Positions 1 through 11,469 of a stretch of 64,000 nucleotides of DNA are shown one piece after another. Made by a program: the position numbers and the translations under genes. Within the stretch, counting starts at the first letter, position 1. Every line of letters starts with the position of its first letter. The DNA lies in NCBI GenBank assembly GCA_000376725.2, contig KZ308729.1, positions 62,001 to 126,000 of the forward strand, read 5' to 3'. The notes below the pieces were generated by a model. The model made no database searches. It was not told the DNA's origin and saw only the letters and a program-made list of their open reading frames with translations. The DNA comes from Ladona fulva (lineage: Eukaryota; Arthropoda; Insecta; Odonata; Libellulidae).

Positions 1-800
1 CCCACCTTTCCCCATACCCTCCGGACCACTCTCCTATCTGTGACCGGAAAATCAATCGACCAGCGAGGCACATGGTGAAGGTAGACTTTCGACGTCAAAA
101 CTAAATAGCACGGGTCTTTTTTACTCCATTCTGCTCACTCCCATTCGCTCCAGCTCGGGAAAATAAAAAGGGGGTAAAAAGTCTTCAACCGCTCCCTAAA
201 CGCGGGCGCTGCGTAATCATTTGACTCCCTCCGTATTCGCTCTCGTAAAGGAGTAAAAATGTGTGAAGAGGAGTGGCGGGTGGAGGGAGTGGAGAGTAAA
301 TCGCAGTAATTAGGAGGATACTTAGTCGGGAGTTTTATGATTCCTGGTTTGACGAAAAAATTCAGGAAGTAGAAATGGCGCCGTTGTTGCCGAAGCGCGG
401 TAACAATTGCCGCGCTGCCGAATGCAATCTCCGGCGAGAGGTTAGGATTTAGGAGTCGAGTGTCAAAATAAAAAGTGCGAAGAGATTTAATGACGGGGAA
501 GGGGAGAGATGAGATGTCCAGGGAAGCGAGGTGCTGTCCTACGCCGTGAGGACCTCTCTTGGTTCCAAATTGAATCACAATGCGTCCGTCGATCGTTCGT
601 TACCTTGGTACGGTGTGCTCTGCACGGCTTAGAGGTGGGGTGGATGGGGAGCACAAAGCCGAGGCGCGGCGTGAAGAGGGGGACGCAGCACACACACATT
701 CCCACAGATGTGCGGACGCGTACACGCTCGAACACTATGGCGTATATATATTGCTACTTACGGGAATAGATAATGAGCTTTTAAATGAATCTGGTTTTCA
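1..800. other. GC-richer island, no assigned gene
   Basis: This stretch has many CpG dinucleotides and open frames on both strands. The longest is a minus-strand frame of 147 codons at 135-578, with overlapping plus-strand frames at 509-825. None shows a recognisable domain, a signal peptide or a repeated motif, and mutually overlapping frames on both strands are what GC-rich sequence lacking TAA/TAG gives by chance. A possible minus-strand splice donor (CCC|GTAAGT) lies near 752-760, preceded by a short ATG frame that is too weak to call. It could be a promoter or first-exon region, but nothing here decides that. Confidence 0.4.
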
Positions 801-2929
801 TAGTTGCTCATTGCCCAACGGTTAGGGGTTTAAATCGCTTCCGATTTGCTGCAGGAATTTCCCCTTGTGGAAATGGATTTTAGTGGGATTATATCATTAG
901 CTTAATTTAGCGGAAAGTATGGTTATTTATCTAATTCCCGTAATAATAACAGCAGATTACTCGAAAAGTTGGGCTTTCGAACGGCTGGCGTATGAAATTT
1001 CGTAAACGAAACAATTGAAAGGATTTTGAACGTGTTTCACAAAAATATGAATAATAAAATTGGAAAATTTAAAAACGAATTGTGTATTTGTGTACGCAAG
1101 GCATTGATAAATAAGAAAATGCTCCATTTTAACGAACTGTCCATCCACTATTTACAATAATTTTCAGGTATTTGTTTCCTCCCGTTTGTGATGTTATTTT
1201 TACTTTCGCTATGCTATTTTTGTTTTGCTGAGAATAAATTCAGTAGGCAGAGCTATGGTCAATGAAAGTGACTCTTGTTGTTAAATCTGTTGGATGTAAT
1301 TCTCTCCGAAACCAGCTGAAGAAATATTGCTTTAATTACTGAACACACATATGTTACCTCTGATTGGAAGCCAATAGGACAGGCTGAAGTATTTGGGACT
1401 TTTAATGCGCTACGCCGAGATTATCTTGTCTACTAATCCGCGCAGCTAAACATGCTTGCAAGCATTTACTGTAAATGAAAGAGTTTATCAATAGGTTTCC
1501 AAGGGTTATTTATAGAATGGTATGTTATTTTTATTGCAGAAGCATATCGTTTAATGCGAATTATTTTAAGGAAGTTTAACCGTTAGCAAATTTTAGTTTT
1601 TAGTGATCATTTACTTAGTATTTCATTAGTTTTACTTCGTTGTAAATATTCAAATATGTTGTTAAAATTTGTTGCAGTCATAGTGTGTAATATGTTATGT
1701 GAGATATTTGTCCTTCATATCACTGTTTATGCCTTTTTTGTTTCATTATTCTTTAATGCCAAAGTATAAAGTACTACTATGCTAAAGTCCTACCATAAAG
1801 TACTCACTATGATAAATGAAATTAAACTCATAATTTGTGAATGGAAGTGAGATTAGGTTAGAAAAGTAAATGTGCGATTTTTCGGGAAAATGCCTTAAAT
1901 CAATAGGCAATTAAGAATGCAGAATCACGATGGATTAATTAACACATTAACTGTCTTCGTGCTCTAAGTGTTTTTATTAAGATCAGCTATTTATCATAAA
2001 TTTCTTTATTAGCTATTATTAAATCTACTTAAGTTTCACAAGTATCTCTAACATGGTAATCTAGAAAATAAATCATGATATTATTGTAGAATTCTTGATA
2101 TTTAGTAGCCATCACATTGGTAGATGAAAATGTTTGCATTCATTAGAGAGCTTTTAGTATCGTTTCCCAGAGGTTGGAAAAACGAAAGAGAAGAAGTGTC
2201 TTTTATTAGCTATCTGCAATATTAACGTTGTGATTTCAAATTTACAACATGCATCACTATTTTTCCGTAGGAACTATAGTAATTCGTGTGACTGATGAAA
2301 AGATGCCTATTATTTGATACTGCTTAACTTAGAGTTTGTGGAATTCGGTGATATAATCATTTATCATTATGTCAGTCTAGGGATAAACATTAATTAGGCG
2401 TTGATTTTTGTAACGGAGAATATCTATATCTCATAAAAATTATTTCCATTAATTTTCTATGAAATATTACTCTTACATAGTTCCTTTAGATAGACGTGAT
2501 CCTCTTCATTCTATCGTATATACTCAAAGTTGCAGTTACAGAAGATAATCTTACAACCTCAGGTTTCGTACTTTCGTATGGATACTTAAGGCATATTCTA
2601 AAAATTTTCCAATGAAAATGTCAGGTTATTGATAGAATCATGGACAATTAAAAGCTTCTTGAGATTCAAAACTACTAAATCCTTTAGGATTGTGAACGCC
2701 TCACATTTCGAAAAGAAACCGATGGTGCTGGGTCACAACTCAACAATTTCACTAATGGTAATGTTAAGGAAAAAATTCCAAAGCTATCAATAAAATATTT
2801 TTCAATTATACAAATTTTTGTATATTTGAACATTGTTTCCCCATTAAGACCTTCATATTTTAGGAATTTTGTTTGGATTACATGCAGTGGTGATTTTCGT
2901 TACCTGCGTGCCAATGAACTTAAGATGAT
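800..2929. other. AT-rich non-coding stretch
   Basis: I see no open frame worth reporting (only a 63-codon minus-strand frame at 957-1148), no RNA gene and no clear repeat. Stop codons are dense in all frames. The composition suits intergenic or intronic DNA. Confidence 0.6.
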
Positions 2930-2996
2930 ATGACGGTGTTAACACCCCCTGCCACACGCCGAAAGGCGGCTTGTAGGGTATTGATGTAGATGTAGA
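2930..2996 (+). mobile_element. Retroposon 3' end: two-stem hairpin plus hexamer tail
   Basis: The segment holds a nested hairpin followed by a short tandem tail. The outer stem pairs CCCTGC (2947-2952) with GTAGGG (2973-2978). The inner stem pairs CGCC (2957-2960) with GGCG (2965-2968) around a GAAA tetraloop (2961-2964). Directly downstream comes TTGATGTAGATGTAGAT, a (GATGTA)n run. A structured 3' untranslated region followed by a short tandem tail is the typical end of some non-LTR retrotransposons and the SINEs that borrow their 3' ends. The 5' boundary and any coding part are not visible, so the parent family is unknown. Confidence 0.5.
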
Positions 2997-4320
2997 TCTT
3001 CTTTTCTAAAGTCATTGATGCAGTACGAAAATAAAATAGATGTAATTCGGAATTAGCACTCAAAATAAGATACTTTCAAAGATGTAACTTTTTCAGTGCT
3101 ACTTACGGAAGTATTTTAGCAGATACATGCGATATTGCTATCTATGTATGTTCTATCATACGCATAGCGGTTTTTACTTAATAATAGGCGTTATTTTTTA
3201 GCCTCAAACATGTATGCTATCGCATTTCGATAAACATCGTTACCTTCAGTTCTACCTTTTACGACATATTTTCTTAAAATGTTTGTCTTCTCTCCGTATT
3301 TCTGCATAAATCTGACTCTTTAATTGGCAATGGAGGTACTTTTCTAATCTCGCCATTATTAAATTATGCGCAGTAGTTTGCTAACTGGAGATAAATAGAA
3401 GCCAAGAATTTGGTCTACCGGATAATTTTCCTTGCCAAAATTATTGTAAATATTGTGTATATCATTCGTCTAAGATCCGAAACATAAAATCGCAGTCTTC
3501 GCAGTGGCCACTCAGGAGAAGAAAACTTATCTATCTCATCACGATTCTAATAAATTGCCAGAATAATTCTTACTTAAAAATACTTGGTTGAGTATACTTC
3601 TCAAAACTCTTCGCAGGAAACAACCCACATTCTCTCAACTTGATTTTATGAATAGTAGAAAGCTAATAGTGATGGTCCTTAGTTCAATATTAGGTATGAA
3701 CATTTGTATTTTATTTGATGTTTTATCTTAAATTTCTTTATCGGTCATAAAAGTTCTCTAAAAATGTATACACACGCTATTGAAATTATTTAAGCAAGTC
3801 CTTGTAAAAAGAAAGTTACAGCATCATGTTTTATTATGATTTTTGTGTGATTCATTTTCACCCGCTTGGAGTAAATCTTTTACCTTTTGTTTATTAAATT
3901 TTGTGTCTCCAGACGAAAAGAGACTTCTCTTATTCAGTCTGTTCCTGATTCTACGATCTATCGAAAATTATTCCTTCAGCCATAACCTTTCACCAACATT
4001 TGCTTCTAGTATTCTTTTCAAGTAAGACAGTGAAGTATTATAAAATATTTAGTTTTTAAAGGTAACATTGGATTAAAAATGATATAATGTGGGGGATGCC
4101 AACTTTGCGTGAGAAATATAGAGCAGGCTGGCTTTAACTTTTTATTATCGCAGGATTATTGTCTGATTTTTGTAACTGGAGATTTGAATCCTGATTTTCT
4201 CTATATCAATAATATTCTATTAATAATTGTAATGAGTTTATCCATAAATAGCTTCATAGTTCTTTTTAAAATCCATCACAGGAAGTATTTCAATCTACAT
4301 TATTTCCATTCATTCTAGCT
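2997..4320. other. AT-rich non-coding stretch
   Basis: Only short open frames are present (60 and 69 codons at 3843-4025 and 4109-4318), with AT-driven composition rich in Leu, Ile, Phe and Ser. A very imperfect inverted similarity exists between about 3125-3150 and 3208-3230, but it is too diverged to call an element. Nothing else is seen. Confidence 0.5.
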
Positions 4321-4915
4321 CGAAGCCTTTTTCTCTATATCATCCCCATCGATAATTTCTATACTCCGTCCTCGAACGCAAACCCGTAAAATTACTCCAT
4401 CTCCACGTACCCCTTGACTCTGAAGTGCCAACCTAAAGTCCCAGGAATGCGCACTGCCACTATCGGATGAGGTCCGCACTTCCATCGAGATTAGGGGGAG
4501 TGTGCGGGGGCGGGGGGCTACTATTGGCATGGAGTTTAGAGTGGGTGAATATGTTGAGGGAGAGGGGGTGGTGGGAGGGGGCAAACGACGCCTGGGGGCG
4601 GTCGATAGAGGGCGCATATTGCTCCAATGTGGGTGGGAGAGAAGGGGGTGGGGGTCAGTTTGATGAGCCCCAGGCGTGTCGCCGCGTCGCGCTAATATTC
4701 ACGACAGGAGGATAGCCATCGCTTGCCTCCTATTCCATACCTTCCCTTCCTGCCCATCCCCATCCCTTGATACACCTCTCCAACCCCTTAGCGTTAACCT
4801 TCTATCCACGGAACTGCCTCCATCCCACCCCCAATATATACGTATCGGCTTTCTCCCTCTCTCTCTCAGTCGCACCCGCCAAAAAAACCTCACCGCATGA
4901 CGTGTAGTCCACTTT
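4320..4915. other. GC-rich island with a G-run block and purine-to-pyrimidine switch
   Basis: From about 4490 to 4660 the plus strand is strongly G-rich, with repeated runs of four to six G. From about 4720 to 4870 it becomes C/T-rich. Short open frames on both strands (up to 100 codons at 4315-4617, minus) follow this bias and show no domain. The G-runs could fold into G-quadruplexes. A regulatory or replication-related role is possible but not shown. Confidence 0.45.
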
Positions 4916-6339
4916 TGATTCTCACAGTGCGCACTGGATTTTTTTGCGCCTCGTTTTCGTTCATGCAGCTTTTATTCAGGGAATACGTTTAATGGTCTTA
5001 TAGTTACTATGAAAAAAAGGGACGTCGCGTTTTTTCCATTTTTTCGCATCCGCCCATCCCGATTACGGGAATTTATTCTTTTTTCGGCGTTGTTTCCCGT
5101 TATTTTTTCCTTTATTTTACGGCCATTGTGCTTTCGATGGTAACTGTTTCGCGGAATATAGTTGATTCCCGCCTATAATTGTTCGCTGGAGTTGAAGAGC
5201 GTTTTCAGATGTTTATTTTTATGTTTGGTTTCGTTTCTCGCTCGGAGGGATGGGATTTGAATTTTCTATCGTCGAACTTTGATTCGTTTAGTCCTTCGTC
5301 TCTTTTTTCGGCTGGGGTTTATTTTTTGGGACGAGTGCGTTCTTTCGCTATTTACCATTTTTAATTCCCCCTGCGTCGATTTTTAAGATTTTCGAATGTG
5401 TACTCTAATCTGTTCGATTAGTTTTAAAGGCTCTTCTGACAAGCTGCCATTCCAAATGATTCTCGACCATTCTTTTCCGTCTCAACTCGAGAAAGATTCC
5501 GCGATCTATTTATCCGTTTAAAATTACGACTTAATTTTAAAAAATTACCACGAAAAAAATATTTACAATCTCTCTATCTATTTTTGTTTATTTCCAGCTT
5601 ATCTTTTAATTTTTTTCGGTGATTCTCCATATATACTTCGAAATGGAATTTATGAGGCGGCATTAGGTTATTGAATTGCATGAATTTGGTGCACAGTACC
5701 GTAAATATCGATTGCAGCTAAACATTTTCTTTAAATACTCTGTTCTCTTCTTATTACTTTCTTCCTTAGAATATGACGACGTAAAAATTTAATTTAAATG
5801 CGGTGCTGAACGGAATAACGAATTAAAAAACGAAAGTAGAATTCTCGCGCAACTTTTGAGCACAAATAATTCTAATTTTCTTAGAAATGGTTAAAAATTA
5901 GCAGGATCTTTGATCCTATTTTTTCAATCCATTTATACGATTAAAGGAGAGTGCTAGGTTATCGGGCAGTTTTGTCGTTTATTGCAGGGTTTGGAGTTTT
6001 TATGAGAAATACCATTTCTGTCAACGAATTTAATCTTTACTGGAGTGATCATTCTGGCAAGGGTCATCATTATAAAAGAGAATGGTTCTCATTTTTATTT
6101 TATTATAATTTACAAGATGATACTTACTGAATTTTAAACATGTATTTAGATAAACCCACGCTTCTGCTCAAAAGTGTTATTGTGTGCATATGTTGCAAGC
6201 TCGTGTAAAAATATGTACTAATACACATATCATTGTAATCAATGGAAAAGAATGCGAGATCATATCGAAATATCTCGTTTTCTATCTAAAAACAACTCCG
6301 TGCCATAATATTCTTCTCGAAAAAGACCCACAACATGGT
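4916..6339. other. AT-rich non-coding stretch with T-runs
   Basis: About 4930-5350 is T-rich on the plus strand with scattered CpG, giving one 61-codon frame at 5179-5364. The rest is ordinary AT-rich sequence with frequent stops. No gene or repeat is recognised. Confidence 0.5.
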
Positions 6340-7155
6340 CACAGGTGAAATATTTCGTTTTTTCTCCCCCGCCTAATTCTCCCTTTCATCCTCCCGTCAT
6401 CCGTCCACCTCACCTAAACTACCATCATCCCACACCCCCACCCAATCAAATCCCACCGCCCACTCCCTTTTGCACGGGTCACCAGCGCAAATTTCTCCTC
6501 CTCGCCTTAATCCTCATACCTTCTCCCCAGCCATTAAACCCTCAACCCCCCTCTTTGGACATTTCCTCCCTATCCAACCCTCCCTTTGTGTGATAACACG
6601 TAACGGGTCCAGTCGTGCCCACTACAGTTTCAATTTTGCGAGCAATGGCGTATGTTTGGAGCGTGCATTCGCTGCTGTGTGTGTGTTTGAGGGGGTGAGG
6701 TTTGGTCAGAGGAGCGCGTGGGGGCAGAGGATGCTGCATGCGATCGTCTCTTTTCTCTCCTATGTGTCCCACCAGCTCCCGCAATCCCTACATATTCCGT
6801 CCCCTCCATACCTCAGGGCCTTTGCCTCCTATGACCGACCGATCTCCCAATGCACCCCGACTCCGGCTTTATTCCCCATCCCCTGCCTTTCTCGCCACTC
6901 CTCTCATGTTAGGCAGTCCTCGACCAATCATCCCTTACGCGGTCGGTTGACCCATCCGCGTATTTTGCTCTCCCTATCTCCAATCGACTTCCTCTTCTGC
7001 TCCTTTATCGTCGTCGCTGTCTCATTTCGTTCGCCATCTCATCGGCACCATGTGGCCAAGTTCTCTCCTAGGATTTCTCTTCCCGTCCCCTTAGAGCCTA
7101 TGAATATTCACGCGTACCTTACTCGGATATCCAAGGGTGCGTTTTCTTCTTAGGC
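6340..7155. other. Pyrimidine-rich island with a long low-complexity frame
   Basis: The plus strand is C/T-rich for about 800 bases. A plus-strand frame at 6470-7153 (227 codons) is one of the longest in the window, but its product is dominated by Pro, Ser, Leu and His. It overlaps other frames (6345-6593, 6702-6950, and minus-strand 6542-6784) and shows no fold-like pattern of hydrophobic residues. I judge it a composition artefact. An unannotated transcript or regulatory island remains possible. Confidence 0.4.
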
Positions 7156-7634
7156 TTCGCTTTCTTTCTCCTATCCTTGTATTCAGTTCAAATTAATCAT
7201 TTCATTAAGTCTTGAGTTAGTAGTTTCTTGATATTGGTCCCATAACGTTTTTCCCACGACGACGTCTTTATGCTTCTTTCTGAGGTATTAAGGAAGCAAA
7301 AGAATGACTAAAACTGATTACTGAGTTTTTGGTTATTATTAAGTCACGTTGTGTGGCATGATCTTTTGCTGATCAAACTACATTCCTTGTAGATGAATTA
7401 ATACAGTTTATTATAAATATATTATGGTGTACATTTTATCTTTTATTGAGCGGACTTTGAGGAGTTATAATTTTGACAAGTTTAAAATATCCTGAGATTT
7501 TAGATCTATTCATTCTTTTGATGGGTGTATTTGAAGCATTATACACTTTATACTATTCTTTACACGTCATTTTCAATCATTAATTTTTACTAAATTAAAT
7601 CGTCGAAGCATTAACTTTGTGAAACTCTGTAACA

Positions 7635-7807
7635 GGAAGCATGGTGAAAAACTAAGCTAAGTTCCACAGAAATATTTTATAAACATTTATATATAATATT
7701 AAAAACATATTTTGTAAATATTACATTTTTGTTCATTGATACATTTTATACGTAATATTGATCAAATATTCCTGTAGATATTTGCTTAGTTTTCTCACCA
7801 TGCTTCC
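7635..7807. repeat. MITE-like element with inverted termini
   Basis: The ends form an inverted repeat. The left end reads GGAAGCATGGTGAAAAAC, and the right end, read on the minus strand, is GGAAGCATGGTGAGAAAAC. They match over about 23 bases with one indel. Weaker inverted similarity continues inward for roughly another 25 bases through a shared ACAG-AATATTT block. The 173-bp interior is very AT-rich and non-coding. Size and structure fit a MITE or foldback element. No convincing target-site duplication was found, so the superfamily is unassigned. Confidence 0.55.
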
Positions 7808-9090
7808 CATTAATTTTTAATCTGCAGACATTTAGATAAGACGTGCAGGCATTCCTTGAAGGATGTTCATTGAATCTTTTGTACGCCTTCTCTCTCTAAT
7901 CTATAATGTACAAACCCATAATTTTCTCTGCGTTTCTCTTCTTTCTCGCTCAAAAATTTGAAAATTTTATAATTTAAAGTAAAAATTTATGTTGAAATTT
8001 AATGTTCTTGTTCGTTCAACTGCTACAAATCTGTTCTTGCTCTATTTAATTCATAATTACCTATAGTTTGGGTAACCTTGTCTCTCCCATTAGCATTTTC
8101 TCGGGGTACCTCTATCTAGAGCCCAGGTTCTGTTACGCTTGCACTCTCCATATCTCTCTGTATCTCCCTTCATTCCCGTCCGCTGTCTGTACCTCTCTGA
8201 TCCCTAATCCTCTCCCATTGAGCCCTTTATGTCTCCACTGGAACGTGTGTTCGCTTGGGCTGAGTTGCATCGTTTTGCCCGCCAGCGTTTCCTATTGCCG
8301 GGCACATATTGCAACGATGGCAGATTCAGGTGAATGAGTGTCAGACAAGTGATGTCTCTGGGTATTTTTAGGGAAATAATTAGGATTTTTTCAAGGCTTG
8401 AAATTGAAATTTGGCGAGAGATAAATCATGCCAGACCTCAAGGTCCGGATTGATTGGTTCATTCTGAAGGACTGCTGCCTAAACGTTGTAGATGAGAATA
8501 AATCATTCTGAGATATAGGAATTTATTTTCACGAAAATATCCTGGCACAAAATATCAAATTATTCCCTTGTTTCATCGAACCAGAGCTGATAACGTTTCG
8601 GCTGAAAACTGATAATATTTCGCCTTCGGAATAGAGTTTAAGGTTGGATTATCTGTTGCGATTGAGGAAAACATTAAAAAAAATAACTATCTCGAACTAA
8701 ATAATGATATTAATTAGCAATAAAGGAGCAATTATGCTCCTTTATCGATATATGGTACTAATTCATGAGGCGGAAAAAAGGAGTCTTTCCACTAATCACC
8801 GTCTAAGAAGTCATCACTGAATCTTAATGACAATGTCTGATAATAATTCTCTTTGGAATCATGGTCGTAAACTCGATGATATATCTAGTATTCTATTCTA
8901 TCACAAGGTGGAAAATTGCAATAAATCTTCTATGAGCGTAATTATCAATATATCCTCTCTATGGGTCGTTTCGTAACGAAATGAAAAATGAAACATAATT
9001 TTAAATTACATCTCTTACCTTCATGATAATATAGAATTAGTGGAATTTATAACAGCAGAACTTCAAATCATAACGCTGTTTCCGATTTAT
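7808..9090. other. AT-rich stretch with a pyrimidine-rich patch
   Basis: About 8080-8340 is C/T-rich and gives an 89-codon frame (8068-8337) without a recognisable domain. The remainder is AT-rich, with one short perfect hairpin at 8720-8745. No gene is seen. Confidence 0.45.
8720..8745. repeat. Short perfect hairpin
   Basis: The arms ATAAAGGAGCA and TGCTCCTTTAT (11 bp each) pair perfectly around an ATTA loop. It is too short to be a pre-miRNA and may be a remnant of a foldback element or chance. Confidence 0.5.
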
Positions 9091-9383
9091 CGTAAGGTCG
9101 TTGAAAGAAACACACGAGGGCCTCCGTGGACTTAAAGACCACTCTGAGAGGAGGATTTGCTATTTCCATCATGCAATAGTTTCAGTGGTCGAGGCCATAT
9201 CCAACGGTGATCGATAGTGAGCCAGCTAGTTACTGTAGAAGCCTAGACACGTTTCGGAATGCCACCGGAGCATATTGCACGCGGAACCATCCGGAACTCT
9301 ATCTCCGCGATTGCAGCGCCGCAGTTGTGCAGTGTTGCCACTCAGGGAGTATCCTCTCTCTGTGCCGTGCTCGTGGAACTTAC

Positions 9384-9430
9384 CGTTCTTGAAGCACGTC
9401 TCCCGTGACCTCGAGTAATGCGGTTGCCAT
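9384..9430 (-). other. Candidate 5' coding exon of a minus-strand gene
   Basis: On the minus strand an ATG in excellent context (CACCATGG, 9430-9428) opens a frame of 15 codons. It ends at a strong splice donor, AACG|GTAAGT, with the last exon base at 9384. The peptide would begin MATALLEVTGDVLQE. Upstream on the same strand the sequence is GC-richer, and a TATA-like TTATATTT lies about 215 bases before the ATG. The next exon, to the left, was not identified and no family is recognised. A plus-strand donor-like GTGAGT starts at 9431, and a 61-codon plus-strand frame (9207-9392) overlaps, so the strand is not certain. All of this could be chance. Confidence 0.17.
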
Positions 9431-9641
9431 GGTGAGTTGAGGTGGCCATTGGGAGGATTCTATCTCTGTGTCTCCCACCTCACTCACGTGCACAGAGAGG
9501 GATTAACGCTGGCTGGCCCTCGGGTGGAGTAAAGGGGCGGAGGGTACTTGGACAGGCCGAGTGCCAGAAATGCAATCGGAGAGATTTCTCGGCCATCAAA
9601 TTAAGAGCGACACGGAGAGAGATGGAGAGGAGAGTGGTGGG

Positions 9642-9650
9642 AAATATAAG
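9642..9650 (-). promoter_or_regulatory. TATA-like box upstream of the 9.4-kb exon candidate
   Basis: The minus strand reads GGCCTTATATTTCCCACC here, at the edge of the 9.1-9.7 kb GC-richer island and upstream of the candidate ATG at 9430. It is supported only by the motif and its position. Confidence 0.15.
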
Positions 9651-9699
9651 GCCCAACTTCCTTAACTTACATGGATACATGTCGTAAGAATGATTCAAA

Positions 9700-10675
9700 C
9701 CAAAACAGTAATTTTGAGCGACTTTGATTGATAATATAGCTGTCGATATAAAGTTATATGATGATTTGTCGGTAACAGACGAAGCAAGTTTCTAATCCTG
9801 CAATGCTGAAACCTTGAAAATAGGAAAATATAATATTCTTTTGTTTAAATTAAATTTAAGGGTTAAGACAGTATACATTGAATTTTGATATAAGCATTGA
9901 TCAGATTTAATATAAGTAACTTTTATTTTCGTAATGGAGTATCTGTTCCATTACATTTAGATTTGGCATTTGCGATGCAATGCACAATTGTATCTTCCCC
10001 AATCTTTCTGATCAAGCGATCTCCGTAATACTAGTACGCCGGGAAGTATATCTCAGCTAAACATCGTTTCAACTTGGTTCTTATGAATGAAGCGTATGGA
10101 GAACCCCTAAGCGGTGGTTTCAGTGAGTTTTCTCAGACCTTGATCGAGAAACATATTTCACAAAAAGGTGAATACTTTTAAATCGCAAGTATGGATGATT
10201 ACTGAGTGTCAGTTATAATTCAGAAACAAGCTACTGCTTGATTTAGTTAATGTGATAAATAAATTGACATATGATCAGCCAATACAGATTACACTTTGAT
10301 ATGAAAACCGAAATCAGATTGATGGTTCAAGATTTGAATTTTACCCGAAAGAAATCCAAATCATACAAACATGCATCATCTCTCGTGTGGATGGGCATTT
10401 TCACGATATGTTCAATAAAAAGCCAATAGTGCAAACATTCTAAATTTATATTTGAGAAATTCCTTTCATTTTGGCGCTCTTTAATTTACATCCGCATCAA
10501 ATAAAACCTACGTTCCTATATCATGCCGAAACCCAATAATTTCCTCCCTTCAAGCGAAAGAAAATCCGGAATAAATTTCCAATTCCCCCGCGACATCGCT
10601 CAATTCCTCATGCGTGCCAAACCAATGGGACCATTAGCTTCGGCAATATATTAATCTACCACCGTAGGTCTTAGC
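9700..10675. other. AT-rich non-coding stretch
   Basis: No open frame of interest, RNA gene or repeat was recognised. Stop codons are frequent in every frame. Confidence 0.55.
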
Positions 10676-10748
10676 AAGCTATGACGCATGCATCGGCATT
10701 TGGATAAGGGGAAGAGAAAGGGTTATGGAGGGCGGAATCCATAGGCAC

Positions 10749-11468
10749 TCAAGAGAGAGGAAAAGGGTGGGTGGAATTTGCTGGTATGGCAACCCCAGCA
10801 CCAGGGGCATCCCTCTCATCCACACCGTGCCGCCACCGTATGTTCCTGCGATGAAAGGGGAGGGAGAGGTTAGAGAGAAGGTCCAGTGCGTGGTATGTGT
10901 ATTCATGTGATTTGAATCGGCGACGGATATCTGTCCCGACCCACCTTCTCCGGCTCCGCCCACATACCCCTCCCACGCAAGCCACCCCCTGCGTATGTAT
11001 ATGTACGTTGTAATTGCAAATCTCTCTCCCTTTCACGTCAGCCCCTGCGCACCTCCCTTCTTTCGCCCACCCCCCGCGCGGACCATCCCTCAGAACTCTC
11101 TGTCTGTCAGATCGGCACATCAACCAGTAAACTGGATGTTGGGGTGGCCAAGGGAGGGAAGGGTGGAACGGAATTGGCGTTTCCAACGCTAGCCCAACCC
11201 TGCCCTTCCTCTCCACCCTCGTCATCATATCCTCCCGCTTTCCTTTCATCCCTTCCACGCGTTCGCACGGCACGGATCCCCGTGGTTCGTCAAACGCTGA
11301 ATCTCTCGTATGTATGCATACAACATAACCCCATATTGGCACAATGAAGGCGGCGCACGGCCTCACAGGGGGTTGTGTACGGAATGAGGCGGCGGAGGTA
11401 ACACGCCCACGTCTGCCGTCTCTCCCCCCTAAAATAACATGGGTGATATTAGCTCCACTCAGACTCAC
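10749..11468 (-). other. Longest open frame in the window, status unclear
   Basis: A minus-strand frame of 239 codons lies in the GC-rich island at about 10.68-11.47 kb. The product is basic and rich in Arg, Gly, Pro and His. It has scattered Cys without a zinc-binding pattern, no hydrophobic core pattern, no transmembrane segment and no domain I recognise. Four shorter frames overlap it on the two strands. The plus strand is C/T-rich through much of the island, which removes stop codons and lengthens frames by chance. It could be an exon of an unknown gene, a non-coding transcript or an artefact; I favour artefact. Confidence 0.15.
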
Positions 11469-11469
11469 T

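Noticed and set aside
3125..3230. Small inverted-repeat element
   Set aside because: The inverted similarity is interrupted and too diverged to distinguish from chance in AT-rich DNA.
6470..7153. 227-codon protein-coding gene
   Set aside because: Pyrimidine-rich DNA gives long Pro/Ser frames by chance; other frames overlap it and no domain or splice context is seen.
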